Below are positions 41,749-51,056 of a DNA stretch of 64,000 nt, one piece after another. A model generated the notes under the pieces. The model made no database searches and was not told the DNA's origin. It worked only from the letters and a program-made list of their open reading frames with translations. Positions within the stretch are counted from its first letter, which is position 1. Every line of letters starts with the position of its first letter. The translations under genes and the position numbers were made by a program. The stretch is from Thermoleophilia bacterium UBA2241 (lineage in GTDB: Bacteria; Actinomycetota; Thermoleophilia; UBA2241), in the NCBI GenBank assembly GCA_002347645.1, contig DDYF01000021.1, positions 4,405 through 68,404 of the forward strand, given 5' to 3'.

Positions 41749-42524
41749 GTCTGCTCGTCGCCCTGAGCGGCGAGACGGGCGACGCGGGACTGCTCGCCGA
41801 CGCGCGGGCCGTGGCCGGCGCAGCCGGGTGGCCGTTGCGCGCCGTTCACGTCAGCGACCCGGCCGCACCCGGGAGGCCTCCGTCGTTCGGGGCCGTCGAT
41901 CTCGACGGGATCGAGCTGGTCAAGACGGAGGGCGCCCTGGTGGCCGAGATCGTCCGCCTCGCCTCCGAAGGCACCGGCGCGGTCGCCTTCGGCGCCCGTA
42001 CGACGCCTGCTCCGGGGCTCGGCGGCGTCGCGCTCGCCCTTCTGGGCGCCCTCGACGTCCCCATGCTCGTCGTTCGGCCCGGCGCGCGCCCGGTGGGGCG
42101 CCTCCGTCGCCTCGTCGTTCCGCTCGAAGGCAGCCCTTCGGTGTCGGTAGCTATGCAGCACGCCGACGACGCGTTCTGCGCCCGGGGGCGCGAGATCGTC
42201 ATGCTTCACGTCGTGACGAGCGACTCGCCGACCGAGCCCGGCAGCCTGCCCGCGCCGCGCCTCGTCGACCAGGAGCACTACGAGTGGGCCTCCTGGCAGG
42301 AGGAGTTCGCGATGCGCTTCTCGCAATGCGTCGAGGGCGGTCGGCACCGGGTCTGCGTGCGCGTGGGCGACCCCGCCAAGGCGATCATCCGCGAGGTCCG
42401 CGAGCTCGACGCCGAGCTGGTCGTGGTCTCGTGGCGGGGCAGCATGGCCGAGGACCGCGCCCCCGTCGTGCGCGCCCTGCTTGAAGACTCGCCCTGCCCG
42501 GTCTACTTGGTGCCGGCCAGCTAA
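41745..42524 (+). CDS. Universal-stress-protein-like (tandem UspA) protein
   Basis: A 259-residue protein. The first half starts SLLVALSGETGDAGLLADAR and has a C-terminal GALDVPMLVVRPG, as in UspA domains. The second half repeats the pattern (RLVVPLEGSPSVSVAMQHAD ... LLEDSPCPVYLVPAS) with WRGSMAEDRAP where the ATP-binding loop would be. The ATG overlaps the GH65 stop (ATGA), with AAGGAG upstream, so the two are translationally coupled. Confidence 0.75.
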   Translation: MSLLVALSGETGDAGLLADARAVAGAAGWPLRAVHVSDPAAPGRPPSFGAVDLDGIELVKTEGALVAEIVRLASEGTGAVAFGARTTPAPGLGGVALALLGALDVPMLVVRPGARPVGRLRRLVVPLEGSPSVSVAMQHADDAFCARGREIVMLHVVTSDSPTEPGSLPAPRLVDQEHYEWASWQEEFAMRFSQCVEGGRHRVCVRVGDPAKAIIREVRELDAELVVVSWRGSMAEDRAPVVRALLEDSPCPVYLVPAS

Positions 42525-43000
42525 CCATTCCGTCACACAAGTTGTTCGCGGCGATGATCCGCGGTCGGCTGCTGGCCACCCATACCCCCCATGCGGTCGT
42601 AGGCTTGACCCCCGTCCGCAGACTCCGTGCCCGGTCGGGCCTCGTCTAACAGCCCTTCGTCGGAGGCGTGTGTGGCCGCTGAGTAGTCAGCCGGCAGACC
42701 ACCGATCATCAGTGCACCGACCTTATGCCGGAATCTCTGGGGACGGCGCTCTGACCCCGCCGCGCGGGCATCGTCGGCCGCGTCCGGGAAGTTGGCAAGC
42801 GGGTACACCGCCTCTCCGTCGCGAGACCGAACGGCGCACCGAGAGCAGAGTGAGATCTGCGTCGGGAGCGTCAACGATACTGCGACTGTGCGAGTGTGAG
42901 CTGTCGTCTGGAGGGCACCAGGCGGTGCCTGCGCCCCACGGCAAAGCACCTCTTGCCCAAGCCTGTCGCGCGCGTCAAGTGACTGACTGGGACCTCATCC
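42525..43000. other. Long non-coding gap at the left edge of the AT-richer island
   Basis: About 480 bases with no gene I can support. The longest frame (minus, 42949-42533, 138 codons) has no recognisable domain and no ribosome site. The base composition shifts here from the very high GC of the left flank to the more mixed composition of the island, so it may be a junction with decayed sequence. I saw no terminal inverted repeats or tRNA remnant. Confidence 0.4.
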
Positions 43001-43029
43001 TTGACCTCGCAGTCACCGGCCAATATACT
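43001..43029 (+). promoter_or_regulatory. Sigma-70-type promoter of the catabolic island
   Basis: TTGACC (43001-43006), a 17-base spacer and TATACT (43024-43029), followed by a leader of about 43 bases to the ATG at 43079. It is the best -35/-10 pair in the window. Confidence 0.75.
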
Positions 43030-43078
43030 GGGCGCAAAATGGGCTAAAGGCCGACCATAAGGACTTTCAGTTGGGCGT

Positions 43079-44413
43079 ATGGCTGTGCTAACTGCCGATA
43101 CCGCTTCGGCGATTGACGAAGCAGTCACTTCGGGGGCAGAACACGCGTTCTGTTTTCTTGAGCAGCTTGTGGCCGCCCCAAGCGTGCTCGGTGACGAGTG
43201 TCCTGCCCAGGAACTCGTGTTGACGGAGTTCGCGAGACTCGGCTTCAGCATGAAGCGTGTTCCCATACGGGACGATGTCGCTCTCGAGCCGACTGCGGGT
43301 ATTCCCAGGATCCCCTACGAGGGACGTTACAGCGTAGCGGGTCGACGAGGAACATTCGGGCGACCGTCTCTGCTGCTGAACGGGCACATCGACGTGGCGC
43401 CGACGGGCGACATGAGGTTCTGGGACTCGAATCCCTTCACGCCGCTTCGCAAGAATGGCTGGCTTGTGGGGCGGGGCGCAGGCGACATGAAGGCGGGTCT
43501 TGCCATGGCCGCCCTTGCAGTAGCGGCCCTCTCGACGGCGTACCCCCAAGGCTTGGAGGGCCCGCTATCCCTCGTTTCCGTCATAGAAGAAGAGTGCACG
43601 GGGAACGGCACTCTGGCCACTATGCGTGCCGGCTATCTAGCGGATGCGGTCATCGTCCTTGAGCCGACGGACTTGAAGCTTGCGCTCGGAGGGATCGGGG
43701 TGCTGTGGCTCGACATCGAAGTGGAGGGACTTGCTGGCCATGTGGACCTGAGCGGACAGGTTGTCAATGCCCTTGAGGCTGCTATGCCCGTGATCACGGC
43801 GCTCAGTGACCTTGAAGACCGGCTGAACGCAGGGCAGCGGCCTCGTGGCGGCCCAAGCCGTTTCGCGGTGAACATCGGGACTATCCACGGCGGCGATTGG
43901 CCGTCATCCGTTCCCTCGGTGTTGTCGCTTGGCGTCCGTATGGGTTTCCCCTCCGCTTGGAGCGTTGGAGAGGCCGAGCAACAACTTCGTGATGCGGTGG
44001 ATGCCGCATGTGCCAACAATCCGTGGCTGAAGCATCACCCGCCCGTCATCCGTCAAGCAGGACTTCGGGCTGCGGGCTACAGAGTGGGCGAAACGGACCC
44101 ATTCGTTCAGGCATTCGTGGCGACCCACACTGTCACTCATGGATCTCCGCCTGGAGTTGTGTACCCGGCCTGGACCACCGACGCCAGGTTCTACGTGAAC
44201 CTAATGGGCTGTCCGGCCATCTGCTACGGCCCGAGAAGCAAAAACCTTCACGGTGCGAATGAGGGCGTTGAGCTCGCGAGCGTTATCGAGGGTGCCCGTA
44301 CGCTTGCCCGCTTCATCGCCGAATGGCCGGCCAACCTCAGCCAAGCCGGGAGGGAGAATGGACGGCGGGCGACAGAGGCGAGTTTCACACCTGCGGAAAG
44401 GGAGTGCCCGTGA
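43079..44413 (+). CDS. M20-family metallohydrolase (ArgE/DapE-like)
   Basis: A 444-residue zinc hydrolase with LLLNGHIDVAPTGD, GRGAGDMKAGLAMAALA and VIEEECTGNGTLA metal-site motifs. It is a different subfamily from the M20 protein at 19391, with more A/T in third codon positions. It is the first gene of the island and is coupled to the ATPase by a GTGA overlap. It likely deacylates an N-acyl compound brought in by the following transporter (inference). Confidence 0.85.
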   Translation: MAVLTADTASAIDEAVTSGAEHAFCFLEQLVAAPSVLGDECPAQELVLTEFARLGFSMKRVPIRDDVALEPTAGIPRIPYEGRYSVAGRRGTFGRPSLLLNGHIDVAPTGDMRFWDSNPFTPLRKNGWLVGRGAGDMKAGLAMAALAVAALSTAYPQGLEGPLSLVSVIEEECTGNGTLATMRAGYLADAVIVLEPTDLKLALGGIGVLWLDIEVEGLAGHVDLSGQVVNALEAAMPVITALSDLEDRLNAGQRPRGGPSRFAVNIGTIHGGDWPSSVPSVLSLGVRMGFPSAWSVGEAEQQLRDAVDAACANNPWLKHHPPVIRQAGLRAAGYRVGETDPFVQAFVATHTVTHGSPPGVVYPAWTTDARFYVNLMGCPAICYGPRSKNLHGANEGVELASVIEGARTLARFIAEWPANLSQAGRENGRRATEASFTPAERECP

Positions 44414-45963
44414 GCTCAGACGCCACAGGTGAAGACGGCCAAGTGACGGCTGAACAGGTTGCCTTCGGGAGCGGGATGGCGCCTGTCGCGCTTGAAGTCC
44501 ATGACTTGACGAAGGCATACGGAGGAACGTTAGCTCTCGCGAATGTCGATTTCGAGGTAGCTGTCGGCGAGATCCACGGCCTCTGTGGTGAGAATGGCGC
44601 CGGGAAGTCCACGTTCGTCCGCCAAGTCGCCGGTATCGAGAAGCCGGATCGCGGCGAGATCAACCTGTTCGGCACCAAGATGCCCCGCCGCTACGGTCAA
44701 GTAGATGCGGCCCGTCAGGGGTGCTCCTTCATCCACCAAGATCTTGGCCTCGTTCCATCCCTCTCAGTAGCCGACAACATCGCCCTAACAGTGGGCTATG
44801 CGGTGCGGAGGGGTTTCATCGACAAGGCCCAGACCGAGACCCTGGCGGAACAAGCCCTGGAGAGGCTCGGCTTGGCAATCAACCCAAGGAAGATGGTCCA
44901 GGAGTTGCCTCTGGCGGAGCGGGCACAGGTGGCGATTGCACGGGCTATCGCCCAGGATGCCCGGCTCATCTTTCTGGACGAACCAACGGCGAGTTTGCAG
45001 GCACGCGAGGCGAAGGCCCTCTTCGTAACGCTTGAGCAGCTTCGAAACCATCAGGTGGCATGCGTACTGATCACGCACCGCATCGACGAGATCCTCGCGT
45101 GGTGCGATCGGGTGACCGTCTTGCGTGACGGTCGGAATGTGACCACAGTGCAGACGTCGTCGCTGACCCGCGAGCATCTTATCTCGCTCATGCTCGGACG
45201 AGATGCTGACGAAGTGGACAGCGCTCCTACTCACGGCACGGGCGACGTCGTACTGACGGTCGATGGGTTGCGGAGTGACTTTGTGGGGCCGGTGAGTTTC
45301 CAGGTGCGGGCCGGGGAGATCGTCGGAATCACAGGACTCGCTGATGCCGGTCACCTCGAGTTGGCCGGCGCTCTGTTCGGCCTCAGTGCGCTATCTGAAG
45401 GCACCATGCAGCTGGATCAGCAGACCTACTCACCTCACTCTCCTCGCGACGCCGTGCTCCGAGGAGTGAGTTTCGTCCCAGCGGATCGAGTCGGGGAGGG
45501 CATAGCCGCCGAGATGACAGTTCGCGAGAACGTGTTCATGAACCCGCGTGCACGAGCACTAAGCGGGGTGACGACCAGGGACGAGACGAGGATCCTTCGC
45601 CCTATCCTCAACCAGTTCGACGTGCGGCCCCCCGACCCCAATCGTCCGCTGTCCACGTTCTCCGGCGGGAACCAGCAGAAGGTGGTACTCGCCAAATGGA
45701 TGTGGAAGTTGCCCCGCCTGATGATCCTCTGCGAACCGACTGCGGGTGTTGATGCAGGAGCAAAGATTGAGATCTACCGACGGCTACGAGACACGTGCAG
45801 TAGAGAGGGCCTCGCAGTGATCGTGGCCAGCTCGGACTACCAGGAGATCGCTGAGCTCTGCACGCGCGCGCTCATCCTGTGGAGGGGGCACTTGATCAGG
45901 AACATGGCGGAGACTGAGCTGAGCACCGAGAGCGTTACGGAGGCGGTCTACCACGGCCATTGA
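44410..45963 (+). CDS. Ribose-type ABC transporter ATP-binding protein (RbsA/MglA-like)
   Basis: A 517-residue protein with two fused nucleotide-binding domains. NBD1 has Walker A GENGAGKST and Walker B LIFLDEPTASL, but its signature region reads ELPLAERAQVAIARA. NBD2 has FSGGNQQKVVLAKW and the Walker B variant MILCEPTAGVD, and lacks a normal Walker A, as usual in this family. The GTG at 44410 overlaps the upstream TGA, with AAAGGGAG ahead. It energises uptake through the next gene. Confidence 0.88.
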   Translation: MSSDATGEDGQVTAEQVAFGSGMAPVALEVHDLTKAYGGTLALANVDFEVAVGEIHGLCGENGAGKSTFVRQVAGIEKPDRGEINLFGTKMPRRYGQVDAARQGCSFIHQDLGLVPSLSVADNIALTVGYAVRRGFIDKAQTETLAEQALERLGLAINPRKMVQELPLAERAQVAIARAIAQDARLIFLDEPTASLQAREAKALFVTLEQLRNHQVACVLITHRIDEILAWCDRVTVLRDGRNVTTVQTSSLTREHLISLMLGRDADEVDSAPTHGTGDVVLTVDGLRSDFVGPVSFQVRAGEIVGITGLADAGHLELAGALFGLSALSEGTMQLDQQTYSPHSPRDAVLRGVSFVPADRVGEGIAAEMTVRENVFMNPRARALSGVTTRDETRILRPILNQFDVRPPDPNRPLSTFSGGNQQKVVLAKWMWKLPRLMILCEPTAGVDAGAKIEIYRRLRDTCSREGLAVIVASSDYQEIAELCTRALILWRGHLIRNMAETELSTESVTEAVYHGH

Positions 45964-45994
45964 GGCGCCGATCGATCTGGGAGGGAACAGCGCG

Positions 45995-47059
45995 ATGGCA
46001 GAACGCAACGCGGATGGGGCCATAGTGAGCCACCCTGGCGACGCGTCTGGTCGCGAACGAGGCAGACGTGGTCTGTCAGTCACGACTGAGCTCGCTCGCT
46101 TCGGCGTCCCTGTTCTACTAATCCTGCTAATCATCGTGTTCTCGTCGCTCAGCCCAGATGCGTTCTTCACGCTCGACAACCTGAAGGCCACGCTCGCAAC
46201 GCAGTCAGTGCTCGTCCTCCTCGCCCTCGCCGCGATGGTGCCGTTCGTTGTCGGGGAATTCGACCTATCTCCAGCCGCAAACGCGAGTCTCGCAAACGTG
46301 GTCTGTGCGGGATTCATCATCAACCAAGGGGGCTCCACCTGGCTTGCTATAGTGCTGGCGTTGCTGGCCTCGACGATCGTGGGCTTCGCGAACGGCCTCG
46401 TCGTCGTCAAGCTTCGAGTGCCGGCGCTGATTGCGACATTGGCTATGGCAACCGTGCTTGAGGGCGTTCAACTGCTGTACACGGGCGGCGGGCAGATTCT
46501 TGGTGCCCCAGAGAGCCTGACCCAAATCGCACGCAGCGAAGTCCTCTACCTGCCTGCTGCGGTGGTGTATGCGGCTGCGGTCGCCGTTGTTGCCTACGTC
46601 GTCCTTGACCGGCGTGTCGTGGGCCGCCGGCTCTACGCTGTGGGTGGCAATCGACGAGCTGCCGAGCTCAGCGGCGTGCCAGTTCAACGCTATGTAGTCG
46701 GGGCTTTCACGGGGGCGGGAGTCCTAGCCGGGATCGGCGGAGTCATCCTTGCCTCGCGGCTTGGGAACGCTACTGTCGGCTCTGCGGACAGTCTGCTTCT
46801 CTCAATGTTTGCCGCCGTGTTCTTGGGAGCCACCACGATTACGCCCGGGAGGTACAACGTGCCCGGCACCGTCGTGGCCGTCCTCTTTCTGGCTGTGGCG
46901 TTATCGGGCATGCAGTACCTCGGAGCCCCGGTGTGGTCGCAGCCGCTCTTCAATGGCTTGGTCCTCATCGCTGCCGTGTCGCTGTCCGCTTGGATGGCAA
47001 GACGAAACGCTGCGGCCGCTCGTAAAGAGCAGTTGGAGCTGCTATCGGCCGACGAGTGA
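45995..47059 (+). CDS. Ribose-type ABC transporter permease (RbsC-like)
   Basis: A 354-residue permease of the BPD_transp_2 family. It shows about eight to ten helices and the conserved YAVGGNRRAAELSGVPVQRY loop after helix 7. ATG at 45995 after GGGAGGGA. It is the only permease of the system and would act as a homodimer with the two-domain ATPase. Confidence 0.87.
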   Translation: MAERNADGAIVSHPGDASGRERGRRGLSVTTELARFGVPVLLILLIIVFSSLSPDAFFTLDNLKATLATQSVLVLLALAAMVPFVVGEFDLSPAANASLANVVCAGFIINQGGSTWLAIVLALLASTIVGFANGLVVVKLRVPALIATLAMATVLEGVQLLYTGGGQILGAPESLTQIARSEVLYLPAAVVYAAAVAVVAYVVLDRRVVGRRLYAVGGNRRAAELSGVPVQRYVVGAFTGAGVLAGIGGVILASRLGNATVGSADSLLLSMFAAVFLGATTITPGRYNVPGTVVAVLFLAVALSGMQYLGAPVWSQPLFNGLVLIAAVSLSAWMARRNAAAARKEQLELLSADE

Positions 47060-47127
47060 ATCGGCCCCGTCTACCCCCTAATGGCCCTAATGGGAATCAG
47101 AATCCCACGCGACGAGAGGGTGTAACC

Positions 47128-48473
47128 ATGGGCAGCAGAATCGTCTTCGCCAACGGCCAGCTGATTGACGGAAGCGGCGGACCGCCTCGCCACGCCGTGA
47201 CACTCGTCGTCGAGAGCGACACTATCTCCGATGTGTCCGAGCAACCATATGACGGCTCAGACTGCCTCCTCTTCGACCTTGAAGGGAAGGTGATCATGCC
47301 GGGCCTTGTGGACTGCCATGAACACGCGAACCAGTGGGTCATGTGGCCGGTGCTCCAGCCGTCGTTGTCGGCGGGAGACATGGCCTGTCTGGCGGTCGCG
47401 TATCTGGGTGCATGCCTCGAGGTCGGCATCACAGCGCTGTGCGACATGGGGGGGCTGGAGGCGGGCTTCGTTCGCGGGATTGACCAGGGTTTGATTCGCG
47501 GTCCTCGCACTCAGACCAGCGTGCAGTTCGCTCATCCCACCGCTGGTCTGACTGACTCCTGGGGGGGGTCACCCAGATGGGGTCGACTGTGGCGGTAGCT
47601 GGCGTTCCTTCAAGCCGAGCCGATGGACCCTGGGAGTGGCGCAAGAAGGTGCGCGAGCTCATTCATTATGGAGCTCAGTTCATCAAGATCGCGAACGACA
47701 CCGTAGGTGTCTATCCCGCCGTCAATCCAGACCGACCGCTCTTCACGCGCGAGGAACTCGAGGCCGTGGTAGATGAGGCGCACCGTGCAGGATTGCGCGT
47801 CTCCTGTCACTGCGAGGGGAGCGACGGTCGTTCGGTCACCGAGGCAGTCGAGGCGGGAGTGGACACAATTGAGCACGGGATCACCATTCCCGAAGACACC
47901 GTCAAGATGATGGCTGCGCGTGGGACCTACTACGTCCCGACGCTGGCCAATACTCGTGCCCACGCGGATGGCTGGTTCGCGGACGCGTTCGGCAGCAGCG
48001 AGTCGTATCTAGAGAACGCGCGCCGGGCGGATGCCATGCACGCTCACACCCTCGCACTGTGCCTGGAACACGGTGTGAAGGTGGCCATGGGGAGCGACTT
48101 GGTCTGCGGCATGGCGAATGGCGTCTATGAACTGGACTACCTGGTGGAGTACGGCATGTCGCCTTTCGAGGCGCTGATTGCCGCAACGCGTACTGGTGCC
48201 GAGTTGATGGGTCTTGAAGGGAGCATCGGAACACTGGAGGTCGGCAAGCAAGCTGACTTGCTTATTGTGGACGGCGACCCTCTCTCAGATGTCGGGGTGC
48301 TTCATGACCTTGACAAGTTGTCCCTTGTGATGCTTGCCGGTCAACCAGTCGCGGGTTCGATGCAGAAGCAGTTCCCTTGGCGCAATCCCGGATGGCCCAA
48401 GGGCTACCACCCAAACACGACGCCGTTCACCGGAGGAGGGAGACCGCGCGTGGCAGTGACCGATGAAGGCTAG
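47128..48473 (+). CDS. Metal-dependent amidohydrolase, frame broken at a G8 run
   Basis: Two overlapping frames make one amidohydrolase of about 448 residues. The first (ATG 47128) has the metal motif GLVDCHEHANQW and stops at 47598; the second continues with VSCHCEGSDG, DTIEHGITIP and MGSDLVCGMANG, and ends KQADLLIVDGDPL. The frames join at eight G (47561-47568): adding one G restores WGGVTQMGSTVAV. So this is a one-base deletion, an assembly error, or slippage on the run. The family covers imidazolonepropionase and prolidase-like enzymes. Its place with an M20 deacylase and an uptake system suggests breakdown of an imported N-substituted compound. Confidence 0.75.
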
Positions 48474-48547
48474 GCAGGTACGTCGATGATGAGGCTGACT
48501 TGCGGCCCAAACCAGCCGGACTGCACTCCAATCGGTACTCGGGGGTA

Positions 48548-49816
48548 ATGGTGATGATTTTGAAACGACATCTGGCGCTCTTCTTGGCCTTCGCCATCGC
48601 GATTTGCGTCTTGGCCACCCTGCCGGGATGTGGTGGTGACGATGACGAGAGCAGTGAGGCTGCTTCGCCAACGGCGGTGAATACCGATCTTCTCGGACAA
48701 TCGCAGGCAGTCATTGACATGGCCAAGAGCGGCTCCGTCTACTCGACGGTGGCCACCGGCGAGATTGCCGACATCAAGGCCCTTAGTCCTGACGTCCTTC
48801 CGCCAGGCGCGGTTGAGGCGTCATCCGTCACCAAAGTACGGCTAGCCTACGTCAATCCATGGCCAACCGACTTCACTCGATTCAACGTGGCTTTCGTCAA
48901 AGGCATCTGCAATTCCCTCGGGTGGGACTTCAAGTACTTCTCCTCCAAGGAGGGGACGGTCGACCAGGTTCAGAGTGCCTTCGATGCGGCCATCATCAGC
49001 GACCCGGATGTGATCTTTGGTGCCTACTTGCCCGGTTCGTGGCTTGGCGATCAGCTCGAGAAGACTCGCAGCAAGGGAATCCTCACCGTGAACGTCCAAG
49101 CGGACGAGACGACCGGGCAAGGGTTCGACATCTACATCGGCTGGCCCACCGAGCTCGAGAATCAACTTGTTCTTCACTACATCTACACGCAGGAGCAAGG
49201 CCAAGAGGCAGAGGTGTTGAGCATCTGGGAAGCGGCGTACCCTGCTTACTCCATTCCGGGATCGCAGGAACTCGCCGAGCAGATGAACATCAACATGGAA
49301 ATGGTCAAGTCGGACACGGCCACCATGTTCGACCCCGTCAAGACCGAACAGCTCGTTACGGCAGAGATCTCAAGAAGGCCCGACCTCGACTACGTGAATT
49401 GGGAGACAGACAACATGTCTGCGGACGCGGCCTTGTCCGCGGTGCGTTCGTCCGGGAGACTGGTGACAACCGAGGATAGCCCGTCCGACGGCATTGTCTT
49501 CTTCACCAAAGACGGGTACCCCGTGGGATTCTCCATGCTGCAGCGAGGCGAGACTCCGTTCTATGTAGGATTGCCTGCAGAGTGGGCTTATCTGGCAGCC
49601 TTCGATCAGACGCTGCGCAAGCTGGGCGGTGGCACCGTCGCCGAGGGCGACTTCGCGTATGGCTACATCGCGAACACGTGGTATCCGGAGGATGTGCAGC
49701 CACTGGATGTGAGCGACTGGAACGCGATTCTCCAGTTCAATCTCTCGAGGTACGACTTCTTTGAGCTCTTCGAGGCGCTCTGGGGAGTCACACTCCCTCG
49801 GGATTATCCGTATTGA
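48548..49816 (+). CDS. Sugar-type ABC transporter substrate-binding lipoprotein
   Basis: A 422-residue protein with a signal peptide and lipobox LPGC (Cys28), followed by an acidic linker. The type-1 periplasmic-binding fold (Peripla_BP_4-like) is suggested by VRLAYVNPWPTDFTRFNVAF and DPDVIFGAYLPGSWLGDQLE. ATG at 48548 with two further start codons in the next three codons. It completes the transporter encoded just upstream. The ligand need not be a sugar; the neighbours point to an amide-containing compound. Confidence 0.82.
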   Translation: MVMILKRHLALFLAFAIAICVLATLPGCGGDDDESSEAASPTAVNTDLLGQSQAVIDMAKSGSVYSTVATGEIADIKALSPDVLPPGAVEASSVTKVRLAYVNPWPTDFTRFNVAFVKGICNSLGWDFKYFSSKEGTVDQVQSAFDAAIISDPDVIFGAYLPGSWLGDQLEKTRSKGILTVNVQADETTGQGFDIYIGWPTELENQLVLHYIYTQEQGQEAEVLSIWEAAYPAYSIPGSQELAEQMNINMEMVKSDTATMFDPVKTEQLVTAEISRRPDLDYVNWETDNMSADAALSAVRSSGRLVTTEDSPSDGIVFFTKDGYPVGFSMLQRGETPFYVGLPAEWAYLAAFDQTLRKLGGGTVAEGDFAYGYIANTWYPEDVQPLDVSDWNAILQFNLSRYDFFELFEALWGVTLPRDYPY

Positions 49817-50062
49817 GTCAAGAAGACGGGCTGTACTCCTGACGGCTGACCATGACCAGTCGAGGTCCTGATGGACGATGGACCGACACCTTGGCGGCGA
49901 CAAGCTAGGGTGCGCGGTTGCGCAGTGTTCCGGCCCTGGTTGACGCGAAGAACGGATGAAGCGGTGATTAGCAGTGCAGCAGCAGTCGCAGTGAGGCTTT
50001 CGGTCGTGGGTTGAGGTTACGCGGCTCCCGCCCCGCTCTTGATGACGCGTGGTTGGTCCATA

Positions 50063-50075
50063 CTTGATTGTCAAG
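50063..50075. promoter_or_regulatory. Inverted repeat upstream of GntR (possible operator)
   Basis: CTTGA-TTG-TCAAG, a perfect 5-bp inverted repeat with a 3-base centre, 27 bases before the ATG at 50103. It fits an autoregulatory site of a GntR protein by shape, not by a known consensus. Confidence 0.45.
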
Positions 50076-50102
50076 GAATGTGCGAAAGGGGCAACTGACG
50101 AT

Positions 50103-50960
50103 ATGGCTGGCCGCACGCACGGTAGCGCCGTGACTCGCCAAGATAGGCCCACGACCAGGGGGGCAGCAGTTGACATCCGCCCAGATGCTCTGTTTGCCCC
50201 CCCCGGGGCCCCGCTGGTTGACGCGCTCTTGCGGCCTCTATCGACGAAGAACCTAGCGGAACGCATCTCCGATCGGTTCGTCACGGCATTCGCCTTGGGA
50301 GAGTTCGTCCCCGGTCAGCGTTTGCCTAGCGCTCGAGATCTCGCCGGCAAACTGCAAGTTAGTCGGACCTCTGTGAGAGAAGCGATACAACGTCTGGAGG
50401 CTGGGGGATTCGTCACTGTCAGGCGCGGAAGGAACGGCGGCGCCTTCGTTGTTGCAGATTGGCTTCCCGAATCCGCCGATATGATTCGGAGAGTCCTGCT
50501 GCCCCAGTGGGAGCAGTTTGAGCATCTGCTCGAGTTTCGTCAGTTGATGGAGCAGCAGATCGCTAGGACTGCAGCCAGTCGACGGGAGGAAGCCGATATC
50601 AGCGCGATGGAGGACGCCGTGACCGCCTTCGCCCAGGCCGGCGACGATCGCGAAGCCTCTCGAGCTGCGGACGAGCGACTTCACGCCGCTGTGGCTCGAG
50701 CGACTCAGAACATATACCTAGCGGACCTCAGTCGTCGACTCCGCTCCGCAGTCACTCTGGGGTTTGGGGCTGAGCCCTACACAGCTGAGGTGCGGCAAAC
50801 GGCCATTCAGCAGCACCCACAACTTGTGAGGGCTATCAGGGACGAAGAGCAAGAGGAGGCGGCGTCGCTTGCCGCCGAGCATTTCTCGCTGACAACCAAC
50901 TTCATGCTTGAGGAACTCGTGGCCCGCATTCGGGACTCACGGCCTAGTGAGGGATTCTGA
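50103..50960 (+). CDS. GntR-family regulator (FadR/FCD subfamily)
   Basis: A 285-residue protein with a GntR winged helix, LPSARDLAGKLQVSRTSVRE, near residues 70-120, then a helical FCD-type ligand domain (residues about 135-275; LLEFRQLMEQQIARTAASRR). It has a 45-residue N-terminal extension. The ATG at 50103 is preferred over 50049, where the operator-like repeat would be coding. It sits at the right end of the island and probably controls its genes. Confidence 0.8.
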   Translation: MAGRTHGSAVTRQDRPTTRGAAVDIRPDALFAPPGAPLVDALLRPLSTKNLAERISDRFVTAFALGEFVPGQRLPSARDLAGKLQVSRTSVREAIQRLEAGGFVTVRRGRNGGAFVVADWLPESADMIRRVLLPQWEQFEHLLEFRQLMEQQIARTAASRREEADISAMEDAVTAFAQAGDDREASRAADERLHAAVARATQNIYLADLSRRLRSAVTLGFGAEPYTAEVRQTAIQQHPQLVRAIRDEEQEEAASLAAEHFSLTTNFMLEELVARIRDSRPSEGF

Positions 50961-51056
50961 CCGCCGGACCCGCCAGTTTGGCCGCCCAAGCGGTCCTCGC
51001 ACTGATTGCCCTGCGCGAGGCGACAGTACCTGTAACCTAGCGTGCGGTGCGGTAAG

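Noticed and set aside
42533..42949. A 138-codon minus-strand frame in the gap before the island, possibly a transposase remnant.
   Set aside because: No catalytic motif, no terminal repeats and no ribosome site; recorded only as an unexplained gap.
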